In this document: one piece after another, positions 43,560 to 54,950 of the stretch
Layout: the number at the start of each line of letters is the position of its first letter
How positions within the stretch are numbered: the stretch's first letter is position 1
Assembly (NCBI GenBank): GCA_039621445.1
Contig: CP154957.1
Location: 13,132,884 to 13,196,883 of the forward strand
Length of the DNA stretch: 64,000 nt
Origin: Euglena gracilis
Taxonomy: Eukaryota; Euglenida; Euglenophyceae; Euglenales
Direction: 5' to 3'
Notes under the pieces: model-generated
What the model was told of the DNA's origin: nothing
The model's database searches: none
The model's input: the letters and a program-made list of their open reading frames with translations, nothing else
Program-made: the position numbers and the translations under genes

Positions 43560-44455
43560 CTTTTTTCTCATTTTCGGCCATTTTCGGCCATTTTCGGCCA
43601 TTTTCGGCCATTTTCGGGACCCCACCTTTAGAGCCCAAAATTTCATTTTCGGCCATTTTCGGCCATTTTTACTATAGGTGCTTGCACACCGGTTTTGACC
43701 CAAAGTCAATGGGTTGGTGGCCCAAAACGGGGCGCTGGCGGGTCGAAAAACGCTCATTTTCGGCTCAAAAACAATTTTCCCGGGCTGGGAGGCCTAAAAC
43801 ATCGTTTCGGGCAAAAAAAAGTTTTTTCGATTTTTTGGATCTTTTTCGACTTTTTTGTCCGAAAACGGCTAAATCTGACAGTGGAAAAAGTGTACAAAAT
43901 GTCCCAAATTGGCCGGGAAAAAAACGGCCGTATCTTGGGCCAGGCGGGGAGTTGCGGGGAAATCAAAATACCGGTAGATGGGGCGTTCTAAGGGCTTCAA
44001 ATTAGGTCTCCGAACACTTCCTTTGATTTGGCTTCATTTTGGAGATATTTTGAAAATTGACATTTTTGGGCCGAAATGACAGAGTCCAAAGGGGGGGGCT
44101 TAAAAAGGCGGGCCAATCCTACCCAGTTTAGACCCCTTCGCGTGCATAACTCGGGCCTGGCGGGGAATTGGGGGTCAAACCCAGGTGATTCAGAAACTAG
44201 GAATCCAGTCCCTCGCGACTGAAAAAAAATCCGGGAACCGGGCCGGGATCATGGTGATAGTCCGTCGGTTCTCCTGGTGGCCCCGACCCGGGGGGGGGGA
44301 GGGGGGGGAGGGGGGGGGGTTTCGCCAGGGGTAAGCTTCGCTCTTACCCATAAAGGGATAAGAGCTCAGCGACCTGGGAGGGAGGGGTGGGGGGACCCCC
44401 CCAACCACCTACCTCATGTCTGCGGAGCTTCCCATACAACCCTGGTGGCATAGAG
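43560..44455. repeat. Dispersed repeat R3, inverted copy, with (TTTTCGGCCAT)n at its left
   Basis: 43567-43670 is the (CATTTTCGGC)n tandem. 43680-43850 is the inverted form of the 163-bp unit tandemly repeated at 60478-61230, and 43900-44440 is inverted relative to 59165-60060 (AACTCGGGCCTGGCGGGGAA, ATCATGGTGATAGTCCG, TTATCCC/GGGATAA blocks). Confidence 0.75.
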
Positions 44456-44534
44456 CATGTGGGCATACGAAGAATGGTTCTCTGACGGCTGGGGAGGAAT
44501 GAGAGTCACGATCAAAGATGACAAACTTTTTCAC

Positions 44535-44658
44535 CTGGATTTGTTGGTCCACTCTGCACACCAATGTCTCAGACGCCCCCTTCTGAAAGGCAGTGCCGAG
44601 TGTGACAACCTCCTGGGCGAAGCTGTACACAATGAGGAGCTCGTCCTTGATGGTGTCT
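44535..44658 (-). CDS. Exon-like island M1, unknown protein
   Basis: Acceptor CAACCCTGCAG, donor GTGAAA. One base plus 41 codons: DTIKDELLIVYSFAQEVVTL then GTAFQKGASETLVCRVDQQI. Starts in phase 2, ends in phase 0, which would allow direct joining to the exon at 40940. Family not recognised. Confidence 0.6.
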
Positions 44659-44699
44659 CTGCAGGGTTGGGAATGCATGTATATATGTGTGCGTTGTGT

Positions 44700-45060
44700 G
44701 TGTATACATGTATGTATGTATGTATGTATGTATGTATGTATGTATGTATGTATGTATGTATGTATGTATGTATGTATGTATGTATGTATGTATGTATGGA
44801 TGGATGGATGGATGGATGGATGGATGGATGGATGTATGTATGCATGTATGTATGTATGTATATATGTATGTGTGTATGTATGTATGTATGTATGTATGTA
44901 TGTATGTATGTATGTACGTATGTATGTATGTACGTATGTATGTATGTATGCATGTATGTATGTATGTATGTATGTATGTATGTATGTATGTATGTATGTA
45001 TGTATGTATGTATGTATGTATGTATGTATTGTGTGTATGTATATATGTAAATTTGTATGG
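44700..45060. repeat. (TATG)n microsatellite, 360 bp
   Basis: Nearly pure TATG/ATGT repeats with a (GGAT)n segment at 44795-44835. Long frames on both strands (repeating MYVC / YIHT) are artefacts. It lies in the inferred intron between M1 and M2. Confidence 0.97.
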
Positions 45061-45255
45061 ATGTATATGTAGATGATAGAGTGCGGAAATCAGAAATTGG
45101 TTTTGATTCGCAGATTTGGTCTTCCAGATCTCTTCAGTTGGGCATCCTGAAGCCGTTGCAATGCTGCCACGGAGGCATGGCCCACCCCCACGGTTATTTC
45201 TGTGAAAATGTCTCGTGGTCTTGCAGCAGTGGCGAGGTGGAGGGAGCTCACACAC

Positions 45256-45359
45256 ATTTGGGACCGGATGATCAGCTTGGCGGGGCACATCGCCACACAT
45301 TCCCCTTCGGGGCCCCCAAAGCTGCTGGCGGCGTCGGGAAGCGACGTCTGCTTGGCAGG
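45256..45359 (-). CDS. Exon-like island M2, unknown protein
   Basis: Acceptor CACTTCCTCGCAG. Frame PAKQTSLPDAASSFGGPEGE then CVAMCPAKLIIRSQ. Donor GTGTGT (ending at 45256, phase 2) joins M1 in phase; a donor GTGAGC four bases further (45252) is the alternative. Two CxxxC-like cysteines, family unknown. Confidence 0.5.
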
Positions 45360-45619
45360 CTGCGAGGAAGTGCGGAAATGCAGCAATACATCAGAGCATT
45401 TTGCCTCATGTTTTCTGGAAAAAAAAGATAAAATTTTTGAGAATTTTGAAGTCAATCAAAGACAGGTGATTGGACCTACCCCAACCCCATGGGAACTAAA
45501 TGAACAAAAAAATTGGCTTTTTTTTCTTTCAAAAAAGCCAATCATATTTGGATGATGTGCGTGGGTGGGTTTCTGGAATGGGTAGGTTTCGCCCGGGAAA
45601 AGCCCCCCAGGGTGAGCAC

Positions 45620-45899
45620 CATACCATTGCTCTGCGACCCCCCCCCCGGGGGGGTCACTTTCCACTCTGAAAAAACCCACTCAGTCACTTAACCCCCCCC
45701 GGGGGGGATCGGCCACTCTTGAATGCGCTTATGTTGGCAAGGCACTGTTGCCAACTTAAAAATTCCAGGCCAGCCACTTTTTACTTTTTAGTTTCACTCC
45801 CCCTGGGGGTCTTGGCCAGAAAACCAGTCCGTCACTCTGAAAAAACCAGTCAGGGGTGGGGTGGGACAGGTGTTAGGATAGGTGTTAAGCAATCGTATG
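45620..45899. mobile_element. MITE, family A, with perfect 8-bp target duplication
   Basis: GTGAGCAC at 45612-45619 and 45900-45907. Terminal repeats CATACCATTGCT / AGCAATCGTATG. Contains AAAACCAGTCCGTCACTC and AAAAAACCAGTCAGG. This copy defines the family termini best. Confidence 0.93.
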
Positions 45900-45999
45900 G
45901 TGAGCACGTGGATCATTTTGTAAAACAAATACTTCTACAAGTACTTGCAATCAAATGTCTTGTTTGCAGAATGCAAATCAAATATGTCCTGTAAAAATG

Positions 46000-48482
46000 T
46001 TTGGGAACAGCAAAAAAAACGCGCCTTGAGGAACAGCATGAATGCCTGGTTGGGGGAACCAGACCCCAGAGCTGGAGACTTTGGGCCGCAGAAACAAATC
46101 CCTGAAATGGGTTCCTGAGCTACAATAGGGCCATGAAAAGGTGTTCAACTCTGCCTTCCTGTTTCTCACAAGCAGATCAGTGCAGGAATCCGGGGTGTGG
46201 AGGGGGGTGCAAATAAATTAAGCCCCCAGTCTGCTTGTTAGGTTGGCGGAAAAAATTGGGGATAAATAAAGGATAACTGTAACCTTAAAAGCGATTTTCT
46301 TTATCCTTGGGAGTAATCCAAAAATGGATATGGCATCACCCCCCCAAAATGATCCGCGGAAAATCAATTGAAACCTTGAATATAAACACAAAATAAGCGC
46401 AAAAAAAATGTCAGCACAGGTGGTCTATCAGTCGGCTCAGTCGATCTATTTGTTGGGTGGGTCGATAAAACCCGAAATTTAAAACTTCAAAATTTTTGGA
46501 TCATTCGAGGGTCTGATTTTGGGAACTTTCTTCAAGGGGTGGAGCTTGTTGAGCCAACAGGCTGTTGAGCAAACAGGTGAACGACACCGCCGCACACCAA
46601 GGGGTCTTCACCAGGGCCAAGGAGATCCTCGTACAGCTTTGGCTGCAAATGCCGGCCCCGAGATGTCACCTATAGGCAACGCACGCAGAGGTCCGCCTGG
46701 GTGGTGAGAAACAAACATTGGCAGGAAACTGCGGAGCTGGGACGATACAAAACCTGTTGTCAAATCAAATCCCCCCCCAGCACTTGGCCCCCCTCCTCCT
46801 AACATGCAAACATGGCCCCCCTAAAATTTTTGGCGGGGGGGGGGGGTGGGGGGGGGGGGCTCAGCCGGACCCACCCACCCTAACCCCCCCCCCCAAAATA
46901 AGACCCCCCCAAAAATAAGAACCCCTGGGCTGACCGAGAAAAATCCAAAAATAAAACCCACCCAAAAATAAGACCCAAAGCGCCGAAGACGGTGAAAAAT
47001 TTCCCTGGAAAATTACCAAAACCCCCAATTACACACACAAAAATGATGAAATTTCAAAAATTATCAGATTTTTGAAGTGCAAAAAAACATGCCAAATGTC
47101 AACATACACCAATTTTCACATGGCGCGAAGCGCCGAGGGAAAAAAATTAATGCTTTTGGAAACCTGAAAAATGATGCTTTTTTCGCGCCTCGGTCGGTAA
47201 AGAAAAAATCCAAAAATAAGACCCCCCAAAATAAGACCCCCCCTGGTTCCCTGCAACGAACCCAAAAATAAGACCAAGGTCTTATATTTGGGGGGGGTTT
47301 CCCCCCCTCCCCTCGGGGTCCAAGACTAAATAAACCCCTGTGTCCAACCCAAGAAATCTCAATGCAGGAAAAATAACTTCCTTTGCAGACCCCTCCTCCC
47401 ACTTACCCCCCGCTGTCATTTCAAGCCGAAGCCCTACCAATTCAAACGTTTGCACAGACGAAGTTTAAAGGCCTGTGAAGCAGTCGACCGGCCACCAGCG
47501 CACTATTTCTGGTGCCGATGCAGTAAAAATATGTTCAATTGTTATTGGAAATGAATCATCGTTGAAACACGACCTCTGTTCACTGACATCAGACAATAAT
47601 CTGCATGCCCCTTGCGTTTTTTAGGTACTCAACCTCCAGGTCAACGTGCCTATACCAATGAGCTATGGTGATGGCGTGCGCTCACTATATCTCACACAGC
47701 AGCACAGCGTAGTCATGTCCACCCCCCCCCAACTTGTGACCCTCCCCGTATGCCAATCCAGATCGAAAGCAGGTGGGGTGGTCCTCTGTATCATTACATG
47801 TTGCTGAACAACAAAAAACAGACAGACATAAATGGGACCTCTGCCACAATGCTGACAAAAGCAACACCTTTGGCTGGTAGCCCAGGTCCACCAGTCGGGT
47901 TAAAATCTCTGCTTCCGTGACAAATGCAGGGCTCGGAGTTGCCCATCTCCTACCAATGTGAACTGGATGATTTCATCATGGCTGTGGAAATCAAATCTTT
48001 TTTGGTGTTTTTTTTTCTGCAAGACAAGGCGGGAATGCACTGCCCGGCCTCGAAAAAAAAAATGTGCAAAAAAATACAAAAAAAAAAAAAATGCGTAAAA
48101 AAGCATATTTTGGAAAAAATGCACAAAAATGTGCAAAATCTGAGAGGAAAGGGCAAAAATGCCAAAATGAAGAAATTACCCAAAAACATATAAAAATGGC
48201 ACAAATTTGAAGAAGTTATATAGAATTATGACTTTCAAAAAAAAATGCAAAAAATGGTCAAAAATGTGAAAAATTGGCAAAATAACAAAAAATTGCAACA
48301 ACAAAAAAAAATGCGAAAAAAATGCGAAAAATGCGAAAATTGAGCATTTTGGGAAAACTTGAAAAAAAATGCGAAAAAATGTGCAAAAATGCTAAAAACA
48401 GCCCCCCCCCCCCCAGCAACAAAAGAGGAATGCCTCTCCCCCCCAGAAAAAAAAACCGGAGGTTGTAAAAGTAAGTACTGAC
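46000..48482. other. Stretch with a repeat (R5) and A-rich sequence, no gene identified
   Basis: 46880-47300 is repeat R5: AAAAATAAGACCC motifs at both ends and CACATGGCGCGAAGCGCCGA in the middle. 48050-48400 is poly-A/AAATGCG-rich. No convincing exon. Confidence 0.4.
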
Positions 48483-48624
48483 GTGAGCCTCCCTCCCCCC
48501 TGGGCCCTGGGCATGGTTGATTTCATACTCCACCATCAGCTCCGAGTTCTTCACATTGATTGGCCACATACCACTGCAGTGGATGCCAGGGAGGCTTCCC
48601 GCCATTGCGGCGACACATCCAACC
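48483..48624 (-). CDS. Exon-like island M3, unknown protein
   Basis: Acceptor GGGTTTGCAACAG, donor GTCAGT. One base plus 47 codons: VGCVAAMAGSLPGIHCSGMW then PINVKNSELMVEYEINHAQ. Ends in phase 0 to match M2. Its phase-2 start does not match M4's phase-1 end, so an exon may be missing in between. Family not recognised. Confidence 0.5.
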
Positions 48625-48775
48625 CTGTTGCAAACCCAAATAAATGAACGAGGGGTATTGGGGGGCTTGGACCCCAAAAGGGCCGAAAGCTAAATTTGCC
48701 CGTGATTCCGCCCTGCCAGACATGTCCCGGAAAACCGTGTAATAAGGCAGGCCTACTCAAGGTATTGCGTTCGGG

Positions 48776-49285
48776 GTATTGGTTAACCCCCCCCAAATAA
48801 GGCCCCTCAAAAGACCCCCCCCAAAAATAACATCCCCCCTGGGCCAACCAATCAAGCAAAATTCCAAAAATAAGACACCCCCGACGGCGCAAAGCGGCAA
48901 GGACGGTGAAAATTTTCTCTGAAAAATTACCAAAAACACCCAATTTCAGGCACAAAAATGATGAAATTTCAAAGATTCTCGGATTTGAAGCTTAAAAAAA
49001 CCATGGAAAATATCAATCTAAAACAATTTGCACATGGCACGATGCACCGAAAAAAAATTACTGTTTTTGCAAACCCGAAAAATGACGTTTTTTTCGGGCC
49101 CAGGTTGGTCAAGAAAAAAAATCCAAAAATAAGACACCCCAAAAATAACCCCCCCCCCCTGGAGGTTCCAGCAACGGACCCAAAAATAAGGCCCAGGTCT
49201 TATTTTGGGAGGGGTTAGGGAGAAGGTTAGGGTTTGGGGTTAACCCCCCAAAATAAGACCCTGCCCCCAAAAATAACCCCCCCAC
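48776..49285. repeat. Dispersed repeat R5, copy 2
   Basis: Same arrangement as 46880-47300: TTAACCCCCCCCAAATAAGG at the left, TTTGCACATGGCACGATGCA inside, GGGTTAACCCCCCAAAATAA at the right. A fragment (TTTACACATGGCACGAAGCG) is at 51303. Confidence 0.65.
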
Positions 49286-49639
49286 GGACGACCGAGCAAA
49301 ATCCAAACCAAATTTAAGCAAAATATCTTGAGAAAACATACATTATTTCTGGAAATGTCGGTCTGACAAAATGTACGGCTGGAGAAAGTATCACAATTTC
49401 ATCATTTTGTGTTATCGGGGGTTTTCGAGATTTTTTTCACCGCCCGCGGCGTCCCGCCATCAAAAAACGTCCCAAAAAGCACCCCAAAACGGCCGTTTTG
49501 GGGCACAAAAGCGCGCCACAACACGGGCCAGGCGTGTCACACACAAAATAAAGTGATATACATATGGATGCATGCATACAGACAGACAGACACATACATG
49601 CATGCATACACACACAGACATGTGTGTGCATGTACGTAC

Positions 49640-49702
49640 GTACGTACATGTATGTATGTATGTATGTATGTATGTATGTATGTATGTATGTATGTATGTA
49701 TG

Positions 49703-49736
<34 letters not shown>

Positions 49737-50040
49737 TGTATGTATGTATGTACGACCGCAATGTGAGGTTGTGGCTCACCACGCTTTTGGGGGAGGGGTG
49801 GGGGGTGAGTGAAGCTCACGCGCGAAGCTAGCGCCTACTTGTACATACATACATACATACATACATACATACATCCATCCATACATACATACATACATAC
49901 ATACGTGCATACATGCATACATGCATACATACCGGGCAGCCGGCCGGGCCGGGCCGGGCCGGTCCGTGCCGCCCGTCGTGCCGCCGGGCCGGTCCGGGCC
50001 GCCGGCTGTATGTATGTACGTACGTAGGTACGTACGTATG
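49640..50040. repeat. Opposed (ATGT)n and (CATA)n microsatellites with a GC core
   Basis: (GTAT)n at 49648-49752, (CATA)n at 49845-49935, (CGGGC)n-like GC-rich block at 49936-50010, then GTATGTACGTACG to 50040. The two tetranucleotide arrays are inverted relative to each other. The sequence 49753-49844 between them is unique. Confidence 0.9.
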
Positions 50041-50272
50041 TATGCATATATTCATAAATATTGCAGCCAGAAACCTTATGGACCCCCGGTTCCTCCCGCG
50101 TCCCACTTGCCGGGTTTCTCGGTCCGTTCCGCCCGGGAAAGCTGCAAAATTGCGAAACTTTTGTAGGATTCCGGGAGTGTGTGTGGTGTGTGCCAATTTA
50201 TAGGAATAGGGTTAGGGTTGGGATTGGCACGGCGAAAATTGCCCCCGTTTAAGGAAAAAAAATAGGCCAGAA

Positions 50273-50754
50273 GGTAAACCCCCCCAAATAATACCCCCGG
50301 GGTATTATTTTTTCGCCCGAAGTCCCGGCCCGAGGGGGGGGTATAATTTGGGGGGTCGTTATTATTTTTCGAAATTTTTCGAAGTCCAAAAAAATGAAGG
50401 CGTAATGACCCTCTGCTCTGTGCTGTGTCTTGCCCCGTTTCTGTGACACCCAAGCTTCCCTCTGCTCTGTGCTGTGTCTCGCCCCGTTTCTGTGACACCC
50501 AAGCCTTACCGTCAAACTCAGCTCACCTTCAAGTGAGTTACGTCACAGATTTGTGGAGCTTCAATGTCTCTTGTTCCTGCCCAAGTGGAACTGTCCCTCA
50601 AAACAGTGGGGAAGCGGGGGGAGAAAAAGTCATTGCGACACCAGGCGGAAGACCTGGGCGCGGGGGGGGGGGATTATTTTGTTCGCCCGAAGTCCTGGCC
50701 CGAGGGTGTGGGGGGTTTCTTTGGGGGGGGGGGTATTATTTGGGGGGGTTTACC
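50273..50754. mobile_element. Inverted-repeat element with GGTAAACCCCCCC ends
   Basis: The first 26 bases (GGTAAACCCCCCCAAATAAT...) are perfectly inverted at 50729-50754. CGCCCGAAGTC-CGGCCCGAGGG modules are duplicated (50319-50337 and 50686-50704). A duplicated CTCTGCTCTGTGCTGTGTCT unit is inside (50411 and 50460). Flanks share only AA, so the target duplication is unclear. Confidence 0.65.
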
Positions 50755-50984
50755 AATTTTGAAAGATCTTTGGGAACCTGTTTCGCCCAAAATTGCCCAA
50801 ATTCGGTCTCAATTCTCCCTAACTAGGCCCGAAATGCAGCCTAACTTCTCCCTAAATCCTAAAAAATGGGAGCCCCACGGCGGTTGGGTCGGAACCCTCA
50901 CGCCAGAAATAACCCCGACAAATCCAGCGGGTGGGACGCGGGTGGGACTATCTGGAACCCCCCCCCTGGACCCCTCCATATAGT

Positions 50985-51195
50985 TCTCTGGCTGCCATAT
51001 ATATGGCAGCCACCAACTATATGGCCCCCCCTTGGGGGGGGGGGGGCATATAGTTGGATCAGGGGGGTCGGAGAAAAATTTTCGATTATTGATGGAATAA
51101 GGTTAGGGTTAGGAGTTAGGCCTAACTTTAGACCTAACTTATAGATTGGTGTTTCAGGTACAAATTAGGCCGAAGTCCTAACCCTAACCCTATTC
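50985..51195. repeat. Fold-back repeat with TTAGGG-like arms
   Basis: GGCTGCCATATATATGGCAGCC (two halves of a palindrome near 50990), CATATAGTTG inverted around a G/C-run, and arms GGTTAGGGTTAGG / CCTAACCCTAACC around 51100-51190. Related to the element at 52121-52406. Confidence 0.6.
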
Positions 51196-51455
51196 AATCA
51201 ATAACGCAGAAATGTGTGTGTGTGTGTGTGTGAACATACATGTATACACATATGCATACACACATATATACATGCATATGCATGCATATATAATTTATAC
51301 CAATTTACACATGGCACGAAGCGCCGAAAAAAATTCAAACCTTTTAATTGAGTTCGCCTTTTGTCTCCCTTCCAGCCCCATCTGCTTCCTGGAAGCAGAG
51401 GGGAGTCCTTCGGCTTGAGCGATGCCTTGGCCACAGGTAACGAGTGAACACTCAC

Positions 51456-51657
51456 AAAGACAACGCTTCGTGGCAGGCAGCGGCACGGCTGCCAGGTTGC
51501 GCAGGCCCGGGACGACAATGCGCAGGGTGGACTGCAGCAAGTCAGAGCACGAGTAGCAGCGCAGCGCCTCCGGCAGCAGGCCCACCTCCAGCACCTCGGT
51601 CGACCCCGCGGAGGGGGCGATGGCCTTGTTGGACGGCTTCATCGACCGCACGTAATT
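51456..51657 (-). CDS. Exon-like island M4, unknown protein
   Basis: Acceptor CGCTCTGCAG, donor GTGAGT (strong). 67 codons plus one base: NYVRSMKPSNKAIAPSAGST, EVLEVGLLPEALRCYSCSDL, LQSTLRIVVPGLRNLAAVPL, PATKRCL. GC-rich, good codon pattern, and the longest island in this series. Phase 0 start matches the end of M5. No family recognised. Confidence 0.7.
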
Positions 51658-52120
51658 CTGCAGAGCGGGGTGGGGTGCAGCGCGCCTGGTGTATCCGCGG
51701 CAGGTCATATGCGTGTGAGCCGAACTGACCCCGAGCGCCACCCCCTTTGCTTAAGCACTCCAGGGGTCCACAAGCTGCAAGCTGGGCGCTTTCCCAGCCA
51801 CTAAAAAAAAGCCACCAGTTTGCCCCCCCTACCCGGGAAAATTATAAGATTTTTAGCGAAAATTAGCGAAAAAATGCCAGAAAACAATTTTGGCAGGGGT
51901 CAACAGCCCTTCCAGCGGACCCCGGGGGGGGGGGCACCATCAGCAGGGGGGGGGGGGCAACATGGACCCTCAAAAACCGCGACGAAAAAAAAAAAAACGC
52001 AAAACACCGCAAAAAAAAAACTCAAATACCTGGGGAAACGTCCGACTGATGTCTGGTCTGGGTTTCGGTTCCGACAGTGGTTAAGCCGGACGGATGTTAA
52101 GAAGCGGGGGAATCCTAAAT

Positions 52121-52406
52121 GGCAGCCCGAAACTACTGGCCCCCCCCCCGGGGGGGGCCCAGTAGTTAATCCGGGGGGTCAAAATAGTTTTTCCGTGTTA
52201 ATGATGGAATAGGGTTAGGTGCGCGACTTAGGGTTAGGGTTAGGCCTAACTTATAGACGGGTGTTCGGTGTACAAGTTAGGCCTAACCCTAAGCCTAAGT
52301 CGCGCACCTAACCCTATTCCATCATTAACGCAAAAAAATTACCTTGACCCCCGGATTAACTACTGGGCCCCCCCCGGGGGGGGGGGGCCAGTAGTTTCGG
52401 GCTGCC
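52121..52406. mobile_element. Fold-back element with 8-bp target duplication and TTAGGG-like arms
   Basis: TCCTAAAT at 52113-52120 and 52407-52414. The ends GGCAGCCCGAAACTACTGG / CCAGTAGTTTCGGGCTGCC are perfect, and almost the entire 286 bp is palindromic, including AATAGGGTTAGGTGCGCGAC and its inverse. The loop is around TATAGACGGGTGTTCGGTGT. No ORF. Confidence 0.9.
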
Positions 52407-52794
52407 TCCTAAATATGCCAGAGTCTGATTTCCAATGCTTCAGAAGTTGAGGTCGTTTGAATGAATCAGATAGATTGAAAGAGAAAAGGTTTGGGCACTC
52501 TAAAGGTGAAGTTTTTTGGAAGTGTGGCCAACTATCTGAGAAGTTACGTTTTCAGAAAAAGAAGTCCGGTGATGGTCGTTGTTCCGGACCGATTCTTAAT
52601 CGGACCAAATTACCACCATCCGCGGTTTGCACCTTCCGGGTTTTCCGCCCCTTGGGTATAAACGAAAAAAATGCAAGTTGCCTGTAAAATCCTTTGGGAG
52701 CTCTCCCGGATGCACACTTTCTGAGGGAGAGGACTGCCAGAAAGAAAAAATTTTGGCTCCGCTGGGAATTTTTTTCATTTTGCATTTTGCAAAC

Positions 52795-53205
52795 CCCCCC
52801 CCTAATTGTAGAGCGGGTGCTCTTGTAGTGGACGCTCGCTTCGCCATAGGGGGGGTGCTCTTCTATTTGGACCCTGCTCTTGTAATGGACATCACACAAA
52901 TCTGATGCACCCAAAGGTAAGCGCAAAAAAATTGACCTTAATGTTCAACTGGAGATTGGAGAATATGCACTATGAGTTTAGAGTAAATCAAAAGCAGCAA
53001 AGGATTATGGTGTAGCCACTGAGCTCTGGGAAGCTTGCCTTTTTGAGGCAAGTTACAAACCTTCCCACAATCATATGGAATGACTTGCCTTGCTTCTGCT
53101 TCCATTGGTTTTCCAGGGGGATGCTCTTGTAGTGGACGGTCGCTTCGCCAGAGGGGGGTGCTCTACTATTTGGACCCTGCTCTTGTAGAGGGCACGCCCT
53201 ACTAT
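52795..53205. repeat. Repeat with duplicated GCTCTTGTAGTGGAC module
   Basis: GTGCTCTTGTAGTGGACGCT (52817) and GATGCTCTTGTAGTGGACGG (53121) begin two similar stretches of about 80 bp with CGCTTCGCCA and ATTTGGACCCTGCTCTTGTA. The outer ends are C-run and G-run, weakly inverted. GCATTTTG occurs on both outer sides (about 52781 and 53222), a possible duplication. Confidence 0.5.
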
Positions 53206-53813
53206 TGGGGGGGGGGGGTAAGCATTTTGTTGACCAAAAAAATGCAAAAATGACAAAAACAGTTGACAAAAGTTTTGGCCTCGGGGGGAAATCGGGCCAA
53301 TCGGGCCAGCTAGGAATTTATCAATTGTTGAAAAATTCAATTGAAAAAAAAAATCCAACAAAAACCGGAAAATCGCAAGGGAAAAAAAATGCAGAAAAAC
53401 ACAACAAAATACAAAAAAAAATATGCAAATTTTGCAAAATCGAAAAATGCAAAAAAAAAACGCCCGCAAAAAATCCCCCCCTGGCACAAGCCAAATCGGA
53501 CAAGCTGAAGTTTCCACCCCCCCCCCCCGTAGACTAGCCTTTGGCCTCTAGGGTTAGCCATTGCCCTGCATCATCGAAGGAGCGGGGGCTGAAATGTACA
53601 GGGGGTGAAACATGAGCTGACCGGAGGTGATTTCTTTGGGTTGGTTTGGTGTAGCCTTTCCTGTCACCTTCCAACGCAACTGGGGCACACGCCACACGTT
53701 TTTACAGCCATCCACAGGGGGGGGGGGCAAATGATACCTGAGGGGTTTGGGAAAATTGCGGGACAATTGTGGCAAAATTGCGGGAAATTCCACATCACAA
53801 TACCCAGGCACAC

Positions 53814-53901
53814 CTCAATCTCAACCTCGCCCTGGAGGGATTCGCTGCCATCCAAATCTAGGGGGTCGCTGAAGACCACTCTGGACTTGATGCCCAGCTC
53901 G
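53814..53901 (-). CDS. Exon-like island M5, unknown protein
   Basis: Acceptor CCCACCTGTGCAG, donor GTGTGC. One base plus 29 codons: ELGIKSRVVFSDPLDLDGSE then SLQGEVEIE. In phase with M6 (a Gly codon split over the junction) and with M4. Confidence 0.65.
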
Positions 53902-54013
53902 CTGCACAGGTGGGAAGCGGCACATGCCAAACAACAGGGGGAAAAGCGGGAGGTTGGGCGCTGATTTTCAAACAAGGAAGAACAAAGAGCAGTGCAGGAG
54001 ATGACTGCCACAC

Positions 54014-54147
54014 CCGAGGACGCTCTGGACACGTTCGGCACACAACGACTCCTGCTCATCCACAGCTGTGACCATCAAGACATTTCTGCTGAGGTTCAGG
54101 TAGATGGACGTCACCTCGACTTGCTTGCTTGTTCGTTGCAGCAGAGC
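54014..54147 (-). CDS. Exon-like island M6, unknown protein
   Basis: Acceptor CCTGGCTCACAG, donor GTGTGG. ALLQRTSKQVEVTSIYLNLS, RNVLMVTAVDEQESLCAERV, QSVL plus two bases. Together with M5 it gives an alternating strand-helix pattern (VLMVTAV...AERVQSVLGELGIKSRVVFSD) faintly like an anticodon-binding or Rossmann-type fold; this is only a suggestion. Confidence 0.65.
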
Positions 54148-54408
54148 CTGTGAGCCAGGAGAAGTGATACATGCATGTTTGGGGAGGGGGGGCAAAACAA
54201 AATGGACGCATCGAGGACAACAAACTGACACCACTTTGAAATCTGCAATACTTTGATGGCACAAGAAAACCTTTCTTTGCCCTCCAGAGGATTGTGCAGA
54301 TTTTTTTGTCACTGATTTTGCGGTTCACCCAATAGAATCAGGTGTATTTGATAGAATGCACGATAAAGTGCCTGCGATATTGTCCCACAGTACAGCCCAC
54401 ACTTTAAC

Positions 54409-54494
54409 AATGGCTTGTCCACATTTCAGGCATTTGCATCCAGAGAGGCTGATCGCCACATGATTCGGACGGCGCTTCAACTGGCCGTTGTAAC
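54409..54494 (-). CDS. Exon-like island M7, cysteine-containing
   Basis: Acceptor ACTTTTGTCTGCAG, donor GTTAAA (weak). Two bases plus 28 codons: YNGQLKRRPNHVAISLSGCK then CLKCGQAI, with a CxCxxC cluster that might bind metal. In phase with both M6 and M8. Confidence 0.6.
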
Positions 54495-54950
54495 CTGCAG
54501 ACAAAAGTGAGCAAAGAGAGTAGGAATGGTGGGACTGAGTTTGGCTCACAAGCAATTCTCTATGGGGTATATTCAGGTCCCCCCTGCCTTTGCTCACAAG
54601 AATTCTGCAGGGGAAAATTGCAAAATGTGGCGGAACGTTTCAGAAAACTGATGACATCCAAAAAAAATAGCACATAACTTTGGTTTAGAAAATTGTCTCA
54701 TTTCAAGGCAGATACTTCCTTGAGACATTTGAGAATTCAGCTTTTTTTATACATATTTTGAAATTATTGAGCCAAATTCTTTTGGAGTCAACAAATTTCA
54801 ACTTTGTTCTTGACTTTTTTGACCCAGACCTCCAAGGTTACAAAGAACAATTATAGAGCCTGGCCAGTTTTGGGAGTACAAAAAAATTGGCACGTCGCGG
54901 CTCTTTCAAACACTTTAATATTTGAGCACATTGTGTTCCTCATCTGCCAA

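Noticed and set aside
44457-45300. Long open frames on both strands with MYVC/YIHT repeats
   Set aside because: They are produced by the (TATG)n microsatellite, which has no stop in any frame; the same holds at 49409-49831.
54640-54660. CTGATGA core suggestive of a hammerhead ribozyme
   Set aside because: No GAAAC partner or stems in proper places.
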